Origin: Bacteroidota bacterium
GTDB lineage: Bacteria; Bacteroidota; Ignavibacteria; UBA10030; UBA8401
Length of the DNA: 50,715 nucleotides
Direction of reading: 5' to 3'
Assembly (NCBI GenBank): GCA_021796275.1
Contig: JAJYOI010000011.1
Location: 1 to 50,715, forward strand
Under the pieces are notes generated by a model. It did not search any database. It was not told the DNA's origin and worked only from the letters and a program-made list of their open reading frames with translations. Shown here in pieces: positions 7,243 through 17,091 of the stretch. Within the stretch, counting starts at the first letter, position 1. Each line of letters starts with the position of its first letter. The position numbers were made by a program, and so were the translations under genes.

Positions 7243-8891
7243 TGAAAAACTATCTTCTCGAAGCAGTGAGAGAATCACTGCGTTCACTGAATTATTCCGC
7301 TGAGAATGTAATATTCGACAAGCCGAAAATTGCGGCTCACGGCGATCTAACGACGAACGTTGCGATGATATTGGCAAAGTCAGTCGGGAAGAATCCCCGG
7401 GACGTTGCTCAAGCGATTGTCCGTAATCTCAAGCTCGATCCGCAGCGCGTTACTGCTGTGGAAATTGCGGGACCCGGCTTCATCAATTTTCGTTTTGCAT
7501 CGGTATCGGTTGTGGAAGAATCAAAAAAAATTTTGAGAGAGGGAATGAATTTTGGGAAAGCAAGTGCCGTTGAAAAAGTAAAAGCAAATGTCGAATGGGT
7601 AAGCGCGAATCCGACGGGGCCGTTACACAGCGGGCATGGCCGCCAGGTCATTCTTGGTGCAGCAATTGCAAATTTGCTTGAGTGGGCGGGTTATGATGTG
7701 ACGCGGGAATATTATTTCAACAATGCAGGGAATCAAATGCGCAAACTTGGGGAAAGCATTTATGCACGGTACCGGCAACTGTTGGGGGAGGATTATCCTT
7801 TTCCTGAAGAAGGCTATCAAGGCGATTACATTCGTGAAATTGCCAAAGAAATTTTCGAGGATAAAGGTGACAGCTTATGCGAGACGGATCCGGAACGAAA
7901 TTATTTTAGAAAACGCGGCGAGGAATGGTGCTTTGCAAGCATCCGCAAAACGCTCGGCAGGCTCGGCGTTCATCATGATGTTTTCTACAATGAAGATTCG
8001 CTTTATACAAGCGGAAAAATTAACGAAGTCATTGAGGAATTTCGAAAACGAAATTTAGCGTATGATCACGAAGGCGCAGTCTGGCTGAGAGCAACTGCGC
8101 TCGGACTCGATAAAGACCGCGTGATTGTGAAGAGCACCGGCGAGCCGACGTATCGCTTGCCGGACATTGCCTATCATCGTGAAAAATTTCGACGCGGCTT
8201 CGACCTGGTCGTCGATATTTTCGGCGCGGACCATATTGCAACGATACCGGATGTTTTGGCAGGAGTAAAAGCGCTTGGCTTCAACACCGACAACGTGAAA
8301 GTGATCATCCACCAGATGGTGTCGTTTGTTTCCGGTGATGAAGTGGTTAAAATGTCGAAACGAAATGCCAAGGTATATACGCTGGACGAATTGATTGACG
8401 AAGTCGGTTCAGATGCCGTGCATTATTTTTTTGTCATGCGAAGCGCAAACACGCATTTGGAATTCGACATTGAACTAGCGAAAGAACAGTCCGAAAAAAA
8501 TCCTGTCTATTATCTTCAATATGCACATGCACGCATTGCGAGCATTCTGCGGTTTGCGCAGGAGCAGGGAATCAATGTCGAAGATAGTGCTCTTCTTCTT
8601 TCAACATTCAATTCCGAAATCGTGAAAGAGAAAGAAGAAGTTGATTTGGTAAAACTGCTGCTGGATTTTCCGGAAATCATTCAAAACTGCGCTTCGTCGT
8701 ACGAACCCCATCGCTTAACGACATATCTTCGCGAAGTTGCGGAAGCGTTTCATCGTTTTTATCACGAACACCGGGTCGTGGGCGATAATAAAAATCTTAT
8801 GCTTGCGCGTCTCGCGTTATGCCGGATGACAAAAACGGTTATTGCGAACGGATGTATGATTCTTGGCGTAAGCGCACCCGAGAAAATGTAA
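7242..8891 (+). CDS. argS: Arginyl-tRNA synthetase
   Basis: Class I aminoacyl-tRNA synthetase that charges tRNA-Arg. The Arg-tRNA synthetase N-terminal (Add-1) domain occupies about residues 1-90. The HIGH-type motif is SANPTGPLHSGHGRQ at about residues 121-135, and the KMSK-type loop VVKMSKRNAKV lies near residue 370. A DALR anticodon-binding domain follows, with the Tyr-rich YYLQYAHARI segment. The length of 549 is normal. It is coupled to rsfS by a TAATG overlap. A 9-bp hairpin without a T-run overlaps its stop. Confidence 0.96.
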   Translation: MKNYLLEAVRESLRSLNYSAENVIFDKPKIAAHGDLTTNVAMILAKSVGKNPRDVAQAIVRNLKLDPQRVTAVEIAGPGFINFRFASVSVVEESKKILREGMNFGKASAVEKVKANVEWVSANPTGPLHSGHGRQVILGAAIANLLEWAGYDVTREYYFNNAGNQMRKLGESIYARYRQLLGEDYPFPEEGYQGDYIREIAKEIFEDKGDSLCETDPERNYFRKRGEEWCFASIRKTLGRLGVHHDVFYNEDSLYTSGKINEVIEEFRKRNLAYDHEGAVWLRATALGLDKDRVIVKSTGEPTYRLPDIAYHREKFRRGFDLVVDIFGADHIATIPDVLAGVKALGFNTDNVKVIIHQMVSFVSGDEVVKMSKRNAKVYTLDELIDEVGSDAVHYFFVMRSANTHLEFDIELAKEQSEKNPVYYLQYAHARIASILRFAQEQGINVEDSALLLSTFNSEIVKEKEEVDLVKLLLDFPEIIQNCASSYEPHRLTTYLREVAEAFHRFYHEHRVVGDNKNLMLARLALCRMTKTVIANGCMILGVSAPEKM

Positions 8892-9149
8892 CTTGATTTT
8901 CTCGTGAGGGCTTGCTATTATCGTAACAGATAGTATTCATTTCGAGGAACTGCTTACCGACCTTTCTACTGCTTTATTGTTTGCTGAACATACTGCGAAA
9001 GTAAAATTGTACTTCGCAGCTTTTCTAAATCCTTTATTTAATAATGCGTTAGAGCGTAAAATTATTGATTTTGCTGACATCGTTTTGTACCTTAGTCATT
9101 CATGCGATATGAAATAATTAATTTTTTCAAAGGCGAAAGAGGGTTCTGA

Positions 9150-9623
9150 ATGTTCAAAAACGGACAAATTCACGACGTGATCGTGAAAAATTTATCAAAA
9201 TTTATTGATGAACGCGGATGGCTTTCAGAACTGTTTCGGGGAGATGAGCTTGGAAAAGAATTTATGCCGGCTATGTCCTATGTCTCAATGACGCAGGCAG
9301 GGGTCGCCCGCGGTCCGCACGAGCATGTTGATCAGGCAGATTTGTTTGCATTTATCGGTCCCTCGAATTTTAAGATTTATTTGTGGGACAATCGAAAAGA
9401 TTCGCCAACGTACAATGTGAGACAGGTTTTCTATGCGGGACAGGATTCTCCCCGTTCCGTTATTATTCCCAAAGGTGTGGTACACGCGTACAAAAATGTC
9501 GGCGGCACACTTGGCATGGTGCTGAATTTTCCGAATCGCCTGTTTGCCGGCGAAGGGAAAAAATCGCCGGTGGATGAAATTCGCCATGAGCAAGATCCGA
9601 AAACGATTTATCAATTAGATTGA
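9150..9623 (+). CDS. dTDP-4-dehydrorhamnose 3,5-epimerase-like cupin (RmlC family)
   Basis: This 157-residue cupin resembles RmlC but is shorter than the usual 180 or so. [15 protein letters not shown] is the typical N-terminal segment, [11 protein letters not shown] (residues 55-65, with His57 and His59) corresponds to the RGLHxQ active-site strand, and [14 protein letters not shown] (residues 107-119) to the second cupin motif. It is followed immediately by rmlB (7-base gap), which supports a role in dTDP-deoxysugar synthesis. It could be a 3,5-epimerase or a related 3-epimerase or ketoisomerase-type cupin. It opens the polysaccharide locus after a 258-base gap from argS. Confidence 0.75.
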   Translation: MFKNGQIHDVIVKNLSKFIDERGWLSELFRGDELGKEFMPAMSYVSMTQAGVARGPHEHVDQADLFAFIGPSNFKIYLWDNRKDSPTYNVRQVFYAGQDSPRSVIIPKGVVHAYKNVGGTLGMVLNFPNRLFAGEGKKSPVDEIRHEQDPKTIYQLD

Positions 9624-9630
9624 ATTATTG

Positions 9631-10644
9631 ATGAAAACAATTCTTGTGACAGGCGGCGCCGGTTTCATCGGCAGCAATTTTGTGCGTTACATGCTGGAAA
9701 CTCATTCCGAATATTCCATCGTCAATTACGATGCGTTGACCTATGCGGGCAATCTTGAGAATCTCGAAGCCGTTGAAAACAATCCGCACTATCACTTTGT
9801 GAAGGGCGATATTTGCGATAAGGATTCACTGGAGAAGGTATTTCGACAATTCAGCATTGATGCAGTTGTTCATTTTGCCGCCGAGTCTCATGTTGACCGA
9901 AGCATCTTAGGACCAGCTGTTTTTGTGCAAACCAACGTGGTGGGTACGCAAGTGCTTTTGGATTCAGCAAAGAAATTTTCTGTCGAAAAATTTCTTCATG
10001 TTTCAACTGACGAAGTGTACGGCTCGCTCGGTTTTGCCGGAAAATTTACCGAAGCGACCCCTCTTCATCCGAATAGTCCGTACTCAGCAAGCAAAGCGTC
10101 ATCGGATTTGTTAGCACTTGCGTATTGCCACACCTTTGGTTTTCCTGCTGTTGTCACGCGGTGCTCGAATAATTACGGTCCGTATCAATTCCCTGAAAAA
10201 TTGATTCCTTTGATGATCGCGAACGCATTGAATAATAAACCATTGCCGGTTTATGGCGATGGCATGAACGTGCGCGATTGGTTGTATGTCGGCGACCATT
10301 GCGCTGCTCTTGATGTCGTTCTTCACAAAGGCAGGAGCGGAGAGGTGTACAACATCGGCGGCAATAATGAGAAACAAAATATTGAAATTGTAAAGCTGGT
10401 TTTGGAAAGTTTGAACAAGCCGCAATCATTGATTCAATTTGTAAAAGACCGCCCGGGCCACGACCGACGTTATGCAATCGATGCGGCGAAAATTGCTCTG
10501 GAATTGGGATGGAAGCCGGCTCACACATTTGAAGACGGAATTGTCGAAACAATTCACTGGTATCTTGAAAACAAATCGTGGTGGCAAAGAATTATGTCCG
10601 GCGAGTATCAGCAGTATTACACGCAGCAGTACGTTGAACGTTAA
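9631..10644 (+). CDS. rmlB: dTDP-glucose 4,6-dehydratase
   Basis: RmlB converts dTDP-glucose to dTDP-4-keto-6-deoxyglucose, the precursor of rhamnose and many amino or deoxy sugars. This extended SDR has the NAD-binding GGAGFIGSN motif at residues 8-16, the active-site STDEVYGS with Thr126-Asp127-Glu128 characteristic of 4,6-dehydratases, and YSASK with Tyr151 and Lys155. The C-terminal [13 protein letters not shown] segment is also diagnostic. ATG at 9631 is chosen over an adjacent TTG, giving 337 residues. No rmlA or rmlD is visible in the window. Confidence 0.94.
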   Translation: MKTILVTGGAGFIGSNFVRYMLETHSEYSIVNYDALTYAGNLENLEAVENNPHYHFVKGDICDKDSLEKVFRQFSIDAVVHFAAESHVDRSILGPAVFVQTNVVGTQVLLDSAKKFSVEKFLHVSTDEVYGSLGFAGKFTEATPLHPNSPYSASKASSDLLALAYCHTFGFPAVVTRCSNNYGPYQFPEKLIPLMIANALNNKPLPVYGDGMNVRDWLYVGDHCAALDVVLHKGRSGEVYNIGGNNEKQNIEIVKLVLESLNKPQSLIQFVKDRPGHDRRYAIDAAKIALELGWKPAHTFEDGIVETIHWYLENKSWWQRIMSGEYQQYYTQQYVER

Positions 10645-10656
10645 TCAGGATTTGAT

Positions 10657-11757
10657 TTGAGAAAAGTAATCAGCGTGGTTGGAGCGCGGCCGAATTTTAT
10701 GAAAGTTGCTCCGCTGCATCGAGCGTTTCAAAAATATTCATCAATTCGTCATATGATCGTTCATACCGGTCAGCATTATGATGCCAACATGTCGAAAATT
10801 TTTTTCGAAGATTTGCAGCTTCCTCAGCCCGATGTGTATTTGGGCGTCGGCTCCGGTTCGCACGCTGCGCAAACAGCGAAAGTGATGACTGAATTTGAAC
10901 AGGTTGTTCTTCGTGAAAAACCGGACCTCGTGATGGTTGTTGGCGATGTAAATTCGACGCTCGCTTGTTCGTTGGTTTGTTCGAAACTTGGAACGCGCGT
11001 TGCTCATGTTGAAGCGGGACTTCGAAGTTTTGATCGGCGGATGCCGGAGGAAATCAATCGCCTTGTGACCGACGCTATCGCGGATCTTTTGTTTGTTTCT
11101 GAGCCGAGCGGAATAACGAATTTGAAAAAGGAAGGCGTTGCTGACGAGCGAGTATTTTTCGTCGGCAATGTGATGATTGATTCCCTTATTCAGTTTTTGG
11201 AGAAGGCGCGGCGTTCTTCAATTCTTGAATCAATTGGCATTTCGAAAAAGAGTTATGTGCTGGTTACGCTTCACCGCCCAAGCAATGTCGATGTGAAAGA
11301 GAATTTGGAACAAATATTTTCGATGTTTGAAAAGATGTCAGAACACGGTTCCATCATTTTCCCAATTCATCCACGCACGAGAAAAATGATTGATCAGTTT
11401 GGACTGAGTGAACGTGTGCAGCACAATAAGAAGCTAATATTGACCGACCCGATTGGATATGTTGACTTTTTGTGTCTTCTTGATTCTTCGTCGTTGGTTG
11501 TAACGGATTCCGGAGGCATTCAGGAAGAAACAACGTACCTTGGTGTTCCTTGTCTCACAATGCGCGAGAATACCGAGCGCCCGGTTACCGTCTCCGAAGG
11601 AACAAATCAGTTAATGGGCTTTGATTATAATGCCGTGTTGAAAGAATCAGAAAAAATATTCCGCTCCGAATGTAAAAAGGGACAGATTCCGAAATTATGG
11701 GACGGTCATGCGGCGGAACGAATTACCAAAATTGTTGCAGAACAAATTTTGAATTGA
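10657..11757 (+). CDS. wecB: UDP-N-acetylglucosamine 2-epimerase (non-hydrolysing)
   Basis: WecB interconverts UDP-GlcNAc and UDP-ManNAc for surface polysaccharides. MRKVISVVGARPNFMKVAPL at the N-terminus, HTGQHYD, GDVNSTLA, HVEAGLRSFDRRMPEE, TLHRPSNVD and the C-terminal SGGIQEET with RENTERPVT are all family signatures. The start is a TTG at 10657 with AGGA at 10647-10650. An ATG alternative would remove the conserved first strand. The length of 366 is normal. The next gene begins at or just after the stop. Confidence 0.94.
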   Translation: MRKVISVVGARPNFMKVAPLHRAFQKYSSIRHMIVHTGQHYDANMSKIFFEDLQLPQPDVYLGVGSGSHAAQTAKVMTEFEQVVLREKPDLVMVVGDVNSTLACSLVCSKLGTRVAHVEAGLRSFDRRMPEEINRLVTDAIADLLFVSEPSGITNLKKEGVADERVFFVGNVMIDSLIQFLEKARRSSILESIGISKKSYVLVTLHRPSNVDVKENLEQIFSMFEKMSEHGSIIFPIHPRTRKMIDQFGLSERVQHNKKLILTDPIGYVDFLCLLDSSSLVVTDSGGIQEETTYLGVPCLTMRENTERPVTVSEGTNQLMGFDYNAVLKESEKIFRSECKKGQIPKLWDGHAAERITKIVAEQILN

Positions 11758-11768
11758 TGGAATACATT

Positions 11769-13433
11769 ATGAATCGCCTATTTCGGTTTGACCTTCTTGC
11801 TTTATTTTTGCTTTTGTTAAGTGATGTTAGCTTTGGTCAGCTTTTTAATGAGAAGGAATCGCAAACCGGCAACCAACAAAATCTGATGCAGCAATTGCAG
11901 CAGCAACAGAATATGCAGAACATCAAAACAGCGGTTCTTGACGGGCCGATAGATCCGGCAGAATATATTGTCGGACCCGGTGATATATATAGTGTGAACG
12001 TGTGGATCAGTCCGCCGGTGAATTTTCAGCTACCTGTAACACCTGAAGGCTCCATCATTATTCCGACGGTTGGGGAAGTTCATGTTGCCGGACTTCATCT
12101 TGATGATGCAAAGAAGAAAGTTATTGCCGATATTCGGAAAAAATATATTGCCGGTGATATCAGCTTTACGCTGATGACACCTCGAGTGTTTGCTGTTACG
12201 ATCAAAGGGGTTGTTCCCAAAGAAGGAACCTTCTTTTTTCAGTCAACAAATAGAGTCGATGCTGCTCTTGCAACGACTGATTCAACCGATTATGATTTGT
12301 TGAAGAAAAAGATCGGACAAGGAGTCAGTTCCCTTGGTTCACGAAGAAAAATCGTTATTCGTCATCGGGATGGAACGCGCGGCACTGCTGATTTAGAAAT
12401 GTATTATGCGCTGAGAGATAGGCGGTATGATCCTTTATTACAAGACGGTGACGTCGTAATTGTTCCCCGCTGGGATAGTGAGAGAAACTTTGTTGGCATT
12501 TATGGAGCCGTTAACGATGAAGGTGTTTACGAGTATATAGATGGTGATAGCTTGGTGTCAATGTTAAAGATGGCTCGTGGATTGAGTACAACTGCTGACA
12601 GTAATTCCATTGAGATTGTGAGATCGGACAAGGATGGAAGTCATTTAACGACTATCAATTGCAATCTGGCTCTTATCGTTTCCGGTAAGCAACCTGATAT
12701 TCCCTTGCATCAAGGAGATCGCATCGTTGTCAGGGAACAATTATCATTACAGAGAGACTATAAAGTTCGTGTCGAAGGCGAAGTAATGTACCCGGGAACA
12801 TATCCGATTACAAAAGATTCCACGCTGCTTTCGGACATCGTGAAAGAGGCGGGAGGGTTTACGCCTTTTGCATCAATGGAATTATCGCAGATATTCAGAA
12901 GGTCTGTATCCCAGCAAGATATCATTTCTGACAGGCTTGAGAGCGCGCGCGGCGGTGTGACACCTGAAGACAGCACTTATTTTAATCTTGAGACCGCCAT
13001 TCGTTTGAATCGTGAACTGGTTGTAACGGATTTTGTAGGATTGTTTGAAAAGAATGACGAAAGCAAGGATGTGTATCTTCGTAACGGCGACGAAATTTCG
13101 ATTGGGTCGAAGAAACAAACAATCTACGTGTTCGGTCAGGTTGTTCATCCGGGGCACGTAGGTTTTTTGAGCGGGCAGAATTATCGTTACTATGTTGACA
13201 AGGCAGGTGGATTTACCGATTACGCAAGGGACGGAGACATTCGCATTATCAAAGCAAATACAAAGCAATGGTTAGCACCCGATGAAACAACCATAGAACC
13301 GGGCGATTATGTGTGGGTTCCGAAAGAACCGTACCATCCGTTTGCGTACTATATGCAGTTGTATAGTCAGGTATTCAGTGTGTTAGCAACTATTGCAACG
13401 TTAGCAGTGCTTGTGGTGCAGTTGAAGAAATGA
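11769..13433 (+). CDS. Outer-membrane polysaccharide export protein (Wza-like, Poly_export plus SLBB domains)
   Basis: The protein forms or gates the outer-membrane pore for polysaccharide export. A signal peptide occupies residues 1-24 (hydrophobic LLALFLLLLSDVSFG), with no lipobox cysteine seen. A Gln-rich stretch (about residues 35-50) precedes the Poly_export domain starting at AEYIVGPGDIY. Two or more SLBB repeats follow, for example VEGEVMYPGTYPI and VFGQVVHPGHVGF, each ending in an AGGFT turn. The last 25 residues hold a hydrophobic helix that probably crosses the outer membrane. Start options are ATG 11757, which overlaps the wecB stop, or ATG 11769, preferred for the signal peptide. 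About 554 residues. Confidence 0.88.
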   Translation: MNRLFRFDLLALFLLLLSDVSFGQLFNEKESQTGNQQNLMQQLQQQQNMQNIKTAVLDGPIDPAEYIVGPGDIYSVNVWISPPVNFQLPVTPEGSIIIPTVGEVHVAGLHLDDAKKKVIADIRKKYIAGDISFTLMTPRVFAVTIKGVVPKEGTFFFQSTNRVDAALATTDSTDYDLLKKKIGQGVSSLGSRRKIVIRHRDGTRGTADLEMYYALRDRRYDPLLQDGDVVIVPRWDSERNFVGIYGAVNDEGVYEYIDGDSLVSMLKMARGLSTTADSNSIEIVRSDKDGSHLTTINCNLALIVSGKQPDIPLHQGDRIVVREQLSLQRDYKVRVEGEVMYPGTYPITKDSTLLSDIVKEAGGFTPFASMELSQIFRRSVSQQDIISDRLESARGGVTPEDSTYFNLETAIRLNRELVVTDFVGLFEKNDESKDVYLRNGDEISIGSKKQTIYVFGQVVHPGHVGFLSGQNYRYYVDKAGGFTDYARDGDIRIIKANTKQWLAPDETTIEPGDYVWVPKEPYHPFAYYMQLYSQVFSVLATIATLAVLVVQLKK

Positions 13434-13565
13434 AAGAAATTTTTAGCAAGAGCATGATTTTCCCCATGATATTTAGAAAATGATACCGAGCGGATATTTA
13501 ACGCTTAATTTTACAGTTTAGATGTGAATTTTTCTATCTTATCCTAAAAGGAGATCGACGCAATT

Positions 13566-14813
13566 ATGGCAGATATGAATTCTGCGGACACAAAAAAGGC
13601 CTTTCCATCTTCCAAAAGTATGGCGCTAGATTTTGCGTTGAAATTTTTGAAGTGGCGGAGTTTTATAGCAAAAGCAACAATTGCAGGAACAGCGATCGCG
13701 TGCATTATTGCGTTTTTAATTCCTAAGGAATATATATCTTTTGCTTCGGTGAGAGGCTCTGTTTCAGATTTTAGCCTTAGTAAAATTCTTGAATCATCGG
13801 GCGCGGCATCTGGACTAGGGGCTTTAGCAAATTTTGCTATGCCCCAAAGTAGCGGGCAACTTGACTATATTATTGCGATTTTGAATAGTAATGAATTGCA
13901 GGACGTGATGATAAAAAGGTTTAATCTTAAGCACCGATACAAAACTTTATTTATTGAAGATACCCGCGGGGCATTGAAGGCGAGAACAGAAATCCGGAGA
14001 GATGTTCTTGCTGAGGTGGTTTATATAGGGATTTATGATGAGAATCCAGATACAGCGATGGTGATGACGAATTTCTGTGTTGATCTGTTGAATCGATCCT
14101 ATAATCAGCTCAATTCGCAGGCGGCTCTGAATAATAGGGAAAATCTTGAAGCCCGCTATAAACGGACTTTTGCCGAATTGACTTCGTTGGAGGATTCACT
14201 TCGCAATTTTGAAAACGAGTATGGAGTCTATAATATCCAAGCCCAGACAGAAGCAGCAATAAAATCAGCGGCATCTTTACGAACGGAGATTATGTTGAAA
14301 GAAATCGAGCTGCATGTAAAAGAAGGTGTACTGGGCAAAGATGCTCCTGAAATTCGACAAATGGAAGATGAGCTTCAACAATTGAACAAAAGTTTTAACG
14401 AACTTATCGAAGGTGACAACAGCGCGAGGAGTAATGATATTTTCATCCCCTTTTCAAAAACTCCCAAAATTGGATTAGATTATTTGCGGTTGTTCCGTAA
14501 TGTAGAAATTCATACAGCATTAATTAAAATGTTAGTCCCTATGCTCGAACAAGCACGTCTAGAAGAAAAACGAGAGACACCAAGTTTGGTCGTAATAGAT
14601 CGTGCAACGTTGCCAGAGAAGAAGAGCAAGCCGCAGAGGATGATAATTGTGTTAGTTGGTTTTGTTGTATCACTGTTTTTTTGTCTTGCCATTGTTTTGA
14701 TGGTTGAACACCTTCGAGAGACAAAAGAATACAATCCTGAGCGTTATAGTAAACTCTTGGCTTTGTATTCAACCTTGAAATCTGACTTGACTTTTTGGCG
14801 AAAGAAAGAATAA
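13566..14813 (+). CDS. Polysaccharide chain-length determinant (Wzz/GumC family) without kinase domain
   Basis: Inner-membrane co-polymerase that sets chain length and links to the Wza-like exporter. There are two membrane helices: about residues 35-55 (AGTAIACIIAFLIP) and about 355-380 (IIVLVGFVVSLFFCLAIVLM). The Wzz-type periplasmic domain between them includes coiled-coil heptads around residues 185-285. The pre-TM2 segment DRATLPEKKSKPQR is the usual proline-containing Wzz motif. No tyrosine-kinase domain is fused and none is nearby. A strong ribosome site (AAAAGGAGAT) precedes the ATG after a 132-base non-coding gap. From here to about 25.1 kb the base composition looks more AT-rich. Confidence 0.85.
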   Translation: MADMNSADTKKAFPSSKSMALDFALKFLKWRSFIAKATIAGTAIACIIAFLIPKEYISFASVRGSVSDFSLSKILESSGAASGLGALANFAMPQSSGQLDYIIAILNSNELQDVMIKRFNLKHRYKTLFIEDTRGALKARTEIRRDVLAEVVYIGIYDENPDTAMVMTNFCVDLLNRSYNQLNSQAALNNRENLEARYKRTFAELTSLEDSLRNFENEYGVYNIQAQTEAAIKSAASLRTEIMLKEIELHVKEGVLGKDAPEIRQMEDELQQLNKSFNELIEGDNSARSNDIFIPFSKTPKIGLDYLRLFRNVEIHTALIKMLVPMLEQARLEEKRETPSLVVIDRATLPEKKSKPQRMIIVLVGFVVSLFFCLAIVLMVEHLRETKEYNPERYSKLLALYSTLKSDLTFWRKKE

Positions 14814-14818
14814 GGTTT

Positions 14819-16144
14819 ATGGAGACTATTACTCCGTTTTCATTAATTGATTATCACCGAATAACGTTGCGCGATGTGGTGCTTTCTTTCATTGATACTA
14901 TTACATCTTTTTCGCCATTTCACATCTCACTTGGGCTACTTTTTTTTCTTCCTTTTCTTGATTTTACAGGTAATAATGTTTTCGATGTTGTAAAACATTT
15001 ATTGCTTAGCGGAGTATCGTTTGCGTTATTGATTTACACGGTTACCTATGTTTCATTGTCTGAAGGCCATTTTTCGTTCCCAAGGTTAGGGTTTAGTCTT
15101 CCATTAGCGCTATATTCAATCAGTGCTTTTGCCTCAGTAGTGATTGCTATGGCATCAGCGCGAGTGGAGTCAAGCAGAGCAATACTTTCTTTAATTACTC
15201 TGCCACTTCTTATTTCACTTTTGTATGTAATACCACAATGGTTTCACTCTAAAGATTCAATCATTTTTTCCGTTCGGATATTCCTATATTCTCTTTTGGT
15301 CGTTGATGCTATAGGTCTCGTAGAGGTGGCATTGCATTTCATTTTTCCACAGCTATTTACCATACGTATAAGTTCAGTTTTTCACGACCCGAATATTTTT
15401 GCTCGTTTTCTTGTTATGGGGATTTTTATTGTTTTATCATTACTATTGTTCGATGTACGTGATGTATTATTCCGGCGATTGTTGTGGGTGTTATTGTTGG
15501 CATCTATTATCTGTCTCTTTTTTACGCTCTCTCGCAGTGGTCTGGGGACTTTCTTTTTTGGCTCTATCTTGTTTTCAATACTTTCTAAGAAAAGGATGGC
15601 GATGTTTATCATCTTGTCCTCAGCTTTAGTTGGAATAGTTGCTTTTCTTTTTCTTCTTTTCGCCCGCCCCTTTGAAGGAAGTGTTGTATTTGAGCCGTCG
15701 AATATTAATCGTATTCAGCTTATTCTTGCTGGCATTGATATGATTCGGCAACATTGGCTGTTTGGAGTAGGGTATACAAATTTTTCTAACATCTTCACGC
15801 AGTTTTACCTCAACAACTCCATGGCTATTTCGTTGGTGAATTATGAAATGTTGGGCTATCAAACCTCAATTCATAATTGGCTGATTGAAGTTTGGGCTGA
15901 GCAAGGCATAATTGGACTGTCTGGTTTTGTATGGTTTTTCATTGTAATCTTCAGAAAGTTGAAGGTTGCTCGAATATATACAAATGATAATAGTATGAAA
16001 GCGATACTCCTTGGGTATACATTAATGTTTTTCGCTTTTCTTTTTCATGGATTTTTTTACCATACATTTTTTTCACAGTTTCATTTCTGGGTATTAGCTG
16101 GTTTTGGAGTTGCGTCAATTTGGAGTGCACATTCAAGTGTTTGA
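14819..16144 (+). CDS. O-antigen ligase/polymerase-type membrane protein (Wzy/WaaL family)
   Basis: About 441 residues with 10-12 hydrophobic helices. The Wzy_C signature is in the middle and end: LFFTLSRSGLG at about residue 235, a periplasmic loop containing FGVGYTNF and SIHNWLIEVWAEQGIIGL at about residues 345-370. These proteins either polymerise repeat units or ligate the glycan; sequence alone does not separate the two, but the Wzx/Wzz context favours polymerase. ATG 14819 with TAAGG just upstream is chosen over a TTG that would overlap the Wzz gene. Confidence 0.85.
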   Translation: METITPFSLIDYHRITLRDVVLSFIDTITSFSPFHISLGLLFFLPFLDFTGNNVFDVVKHLLLSGVSFALLIYTVTYVSLSEGHFSFPRLGFSLPLALYSISAFASVVIAMASARVESSRAILSLITLPLLISLLYVIPQWFHSKDSIIFSVRIFLYSLLVVDAIGLVEVALHFIFPQLFTIRISSVFHDPNIFARFLVMGIFIVLSLLLFDVRDVLFRRLLWVLLLASIICLFFTLSRSGLGTFFFGSILFSILSKKRMAMFIILSSALVGIVAFLFLLFARPFEGSVVFEPSNINRIQLILAGIDMIRQHWLFGVGYTNFSNIFTQFYLNNSMAISLVNYEMLGYQTSIHNWLIEVWAEQGIIGLSGFVWFFIVIFRKLKVARIYTNDNSMKAILLGYTLMFFAFLFHGFFYHTFFSQFHFWVLAGFGVASIWSAHSSV

Positions 16145-16185
16145 GTCAAAATTGTTTAAACGATTCTATCACAATAGCGACAGGT

Positions 16186-17079
16186 ATGAAAAGAATTCTT
16201 ATTTTTTTTCTTTCATTTGTTTTAAAGATATTTGTTTTTATCGGAAAGCCTTTTCATGGGATAAAACCACGTCGTTTGTATGATGTTTTGAGTCGTCTTG
16301 TATTTCGCATCCCTGAGTTTAAGCTTTACCGTAATCTTTGGGGGACAGAGTTGTTGCTGACGCCCTATTACCACATTGATCGCAACATCATTTTTTGGGG
16401 AACATATGACTGGGTGATGCATTCATTTATCGAAGATCATCTTGAAAGCGGCATGGTCTGTTTTGATGTAGGAGCAAATTTGGGTGAAGTTGCATTACAT
16501 ATGGGTAAAAAAGTTGGAACCAGTGGACGTATTTATGCTTTTGAACCCTCGCCTATGAATTATGAACGTTTATTTAATCATATCAGTCATAACAATATGC
16601 AAGGAGTGGTACTGCCGTTTCAGATAGCATTGTCAAACCAGTCTGGTAGTGTGGCTATGGGGATAGCTGATTGTGAGGATGATAATCAAGGCATCGGTTC
16701 AATTGTGAATCTGAGTGAGAGGGCTACTTCTACTTTTATTTCTGTTCCATGTATGACTATTGATGAGTTTGTTATTGCGAAAAAGATAGCTAAGCTCAAT
16801 CTAATTAAGATGGATGTCCAGGGTGCAGAGCTTTTGGTGTTGGAAGGTGGCCCAAAAACATTTTTTGAACTTTCACCAAACCTGTTGGTTGAGTTTTCTC
16901 CGAAAGATCTTGGCCATCTTTCAAAAACAAGCGTTGATCTTTTCCTCAGGCTTCAGTCATATGGATATCTCATGTTTACTTTACGTAGCAGCCGACTTGG
17001 CTATCAACTTACAGAGGAGAAAATAACTCCCCAATTTTCCGCAGCGAACGTTTACTGCACGAAATTTACAGGAAAATAA
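16186..17079 (+). CDS. FkbM-family SAM-dependent methyltransferase
   Basis: The first 20 or so residues are strongly hydrophobic, so it may be membrane associated. The FkbM core follows: CFDVGANLGEVALHMG is the SAM-binding motif I, IYAFEPSP is motif II, and LNLIKMDVQGAELLVLEGG is the family's diagnostic C-terminal motif. FkbM enzymes O-methylate sugars and polyketides, here probably a sugar residue of the polysaccharide. The start at ATG 16186, preceded by ACAGG, avoids overlap with the ligase gene. An ATG at 16120 would add 22 residues. Confidence 0.85.
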   Translation: MKRILIFFLSFVLKIFVFIGKPFHGIKPRRLYDVLSRLVFRIPEFKLYRNLWGTELLLTPYYHIDRNIIFWGTYDWVMHSFIEDHLESGMVCFDVGANLGEVALHMGKKVGTSGRIYAFEPSPMNYERLFNHISHNNMQGVVLPFQIALSNQSGSVAMGIADCEDDNQGIGSIVNLSERATSTFISVPCMTIDEFVIAKKIAKLNLIKMDVQGAELLVLEGGPKTFFELSPNLLVEFSPKDLGHLSKTSVDLFLRLQSYGYLMFTLRSSRLGYQLTEEKITPQFSAANVYCTKFTGK

Positions 17080-17091
17080 ATTGTTGTAAAC

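Noticed and set aside
8879..8904. 9-bp hairpin overlapping the argS stop as a terminator
   Set aside because: AT-rich stem with no T-run behind it; too weak to call.
8892..9149. Promoter and JUMPstart-type element ahead of the polysaccharide locus
   Set aside because: No JUMPstart-like core and no convincing -35/-10 pair seen; the gap holds nothing I can support.
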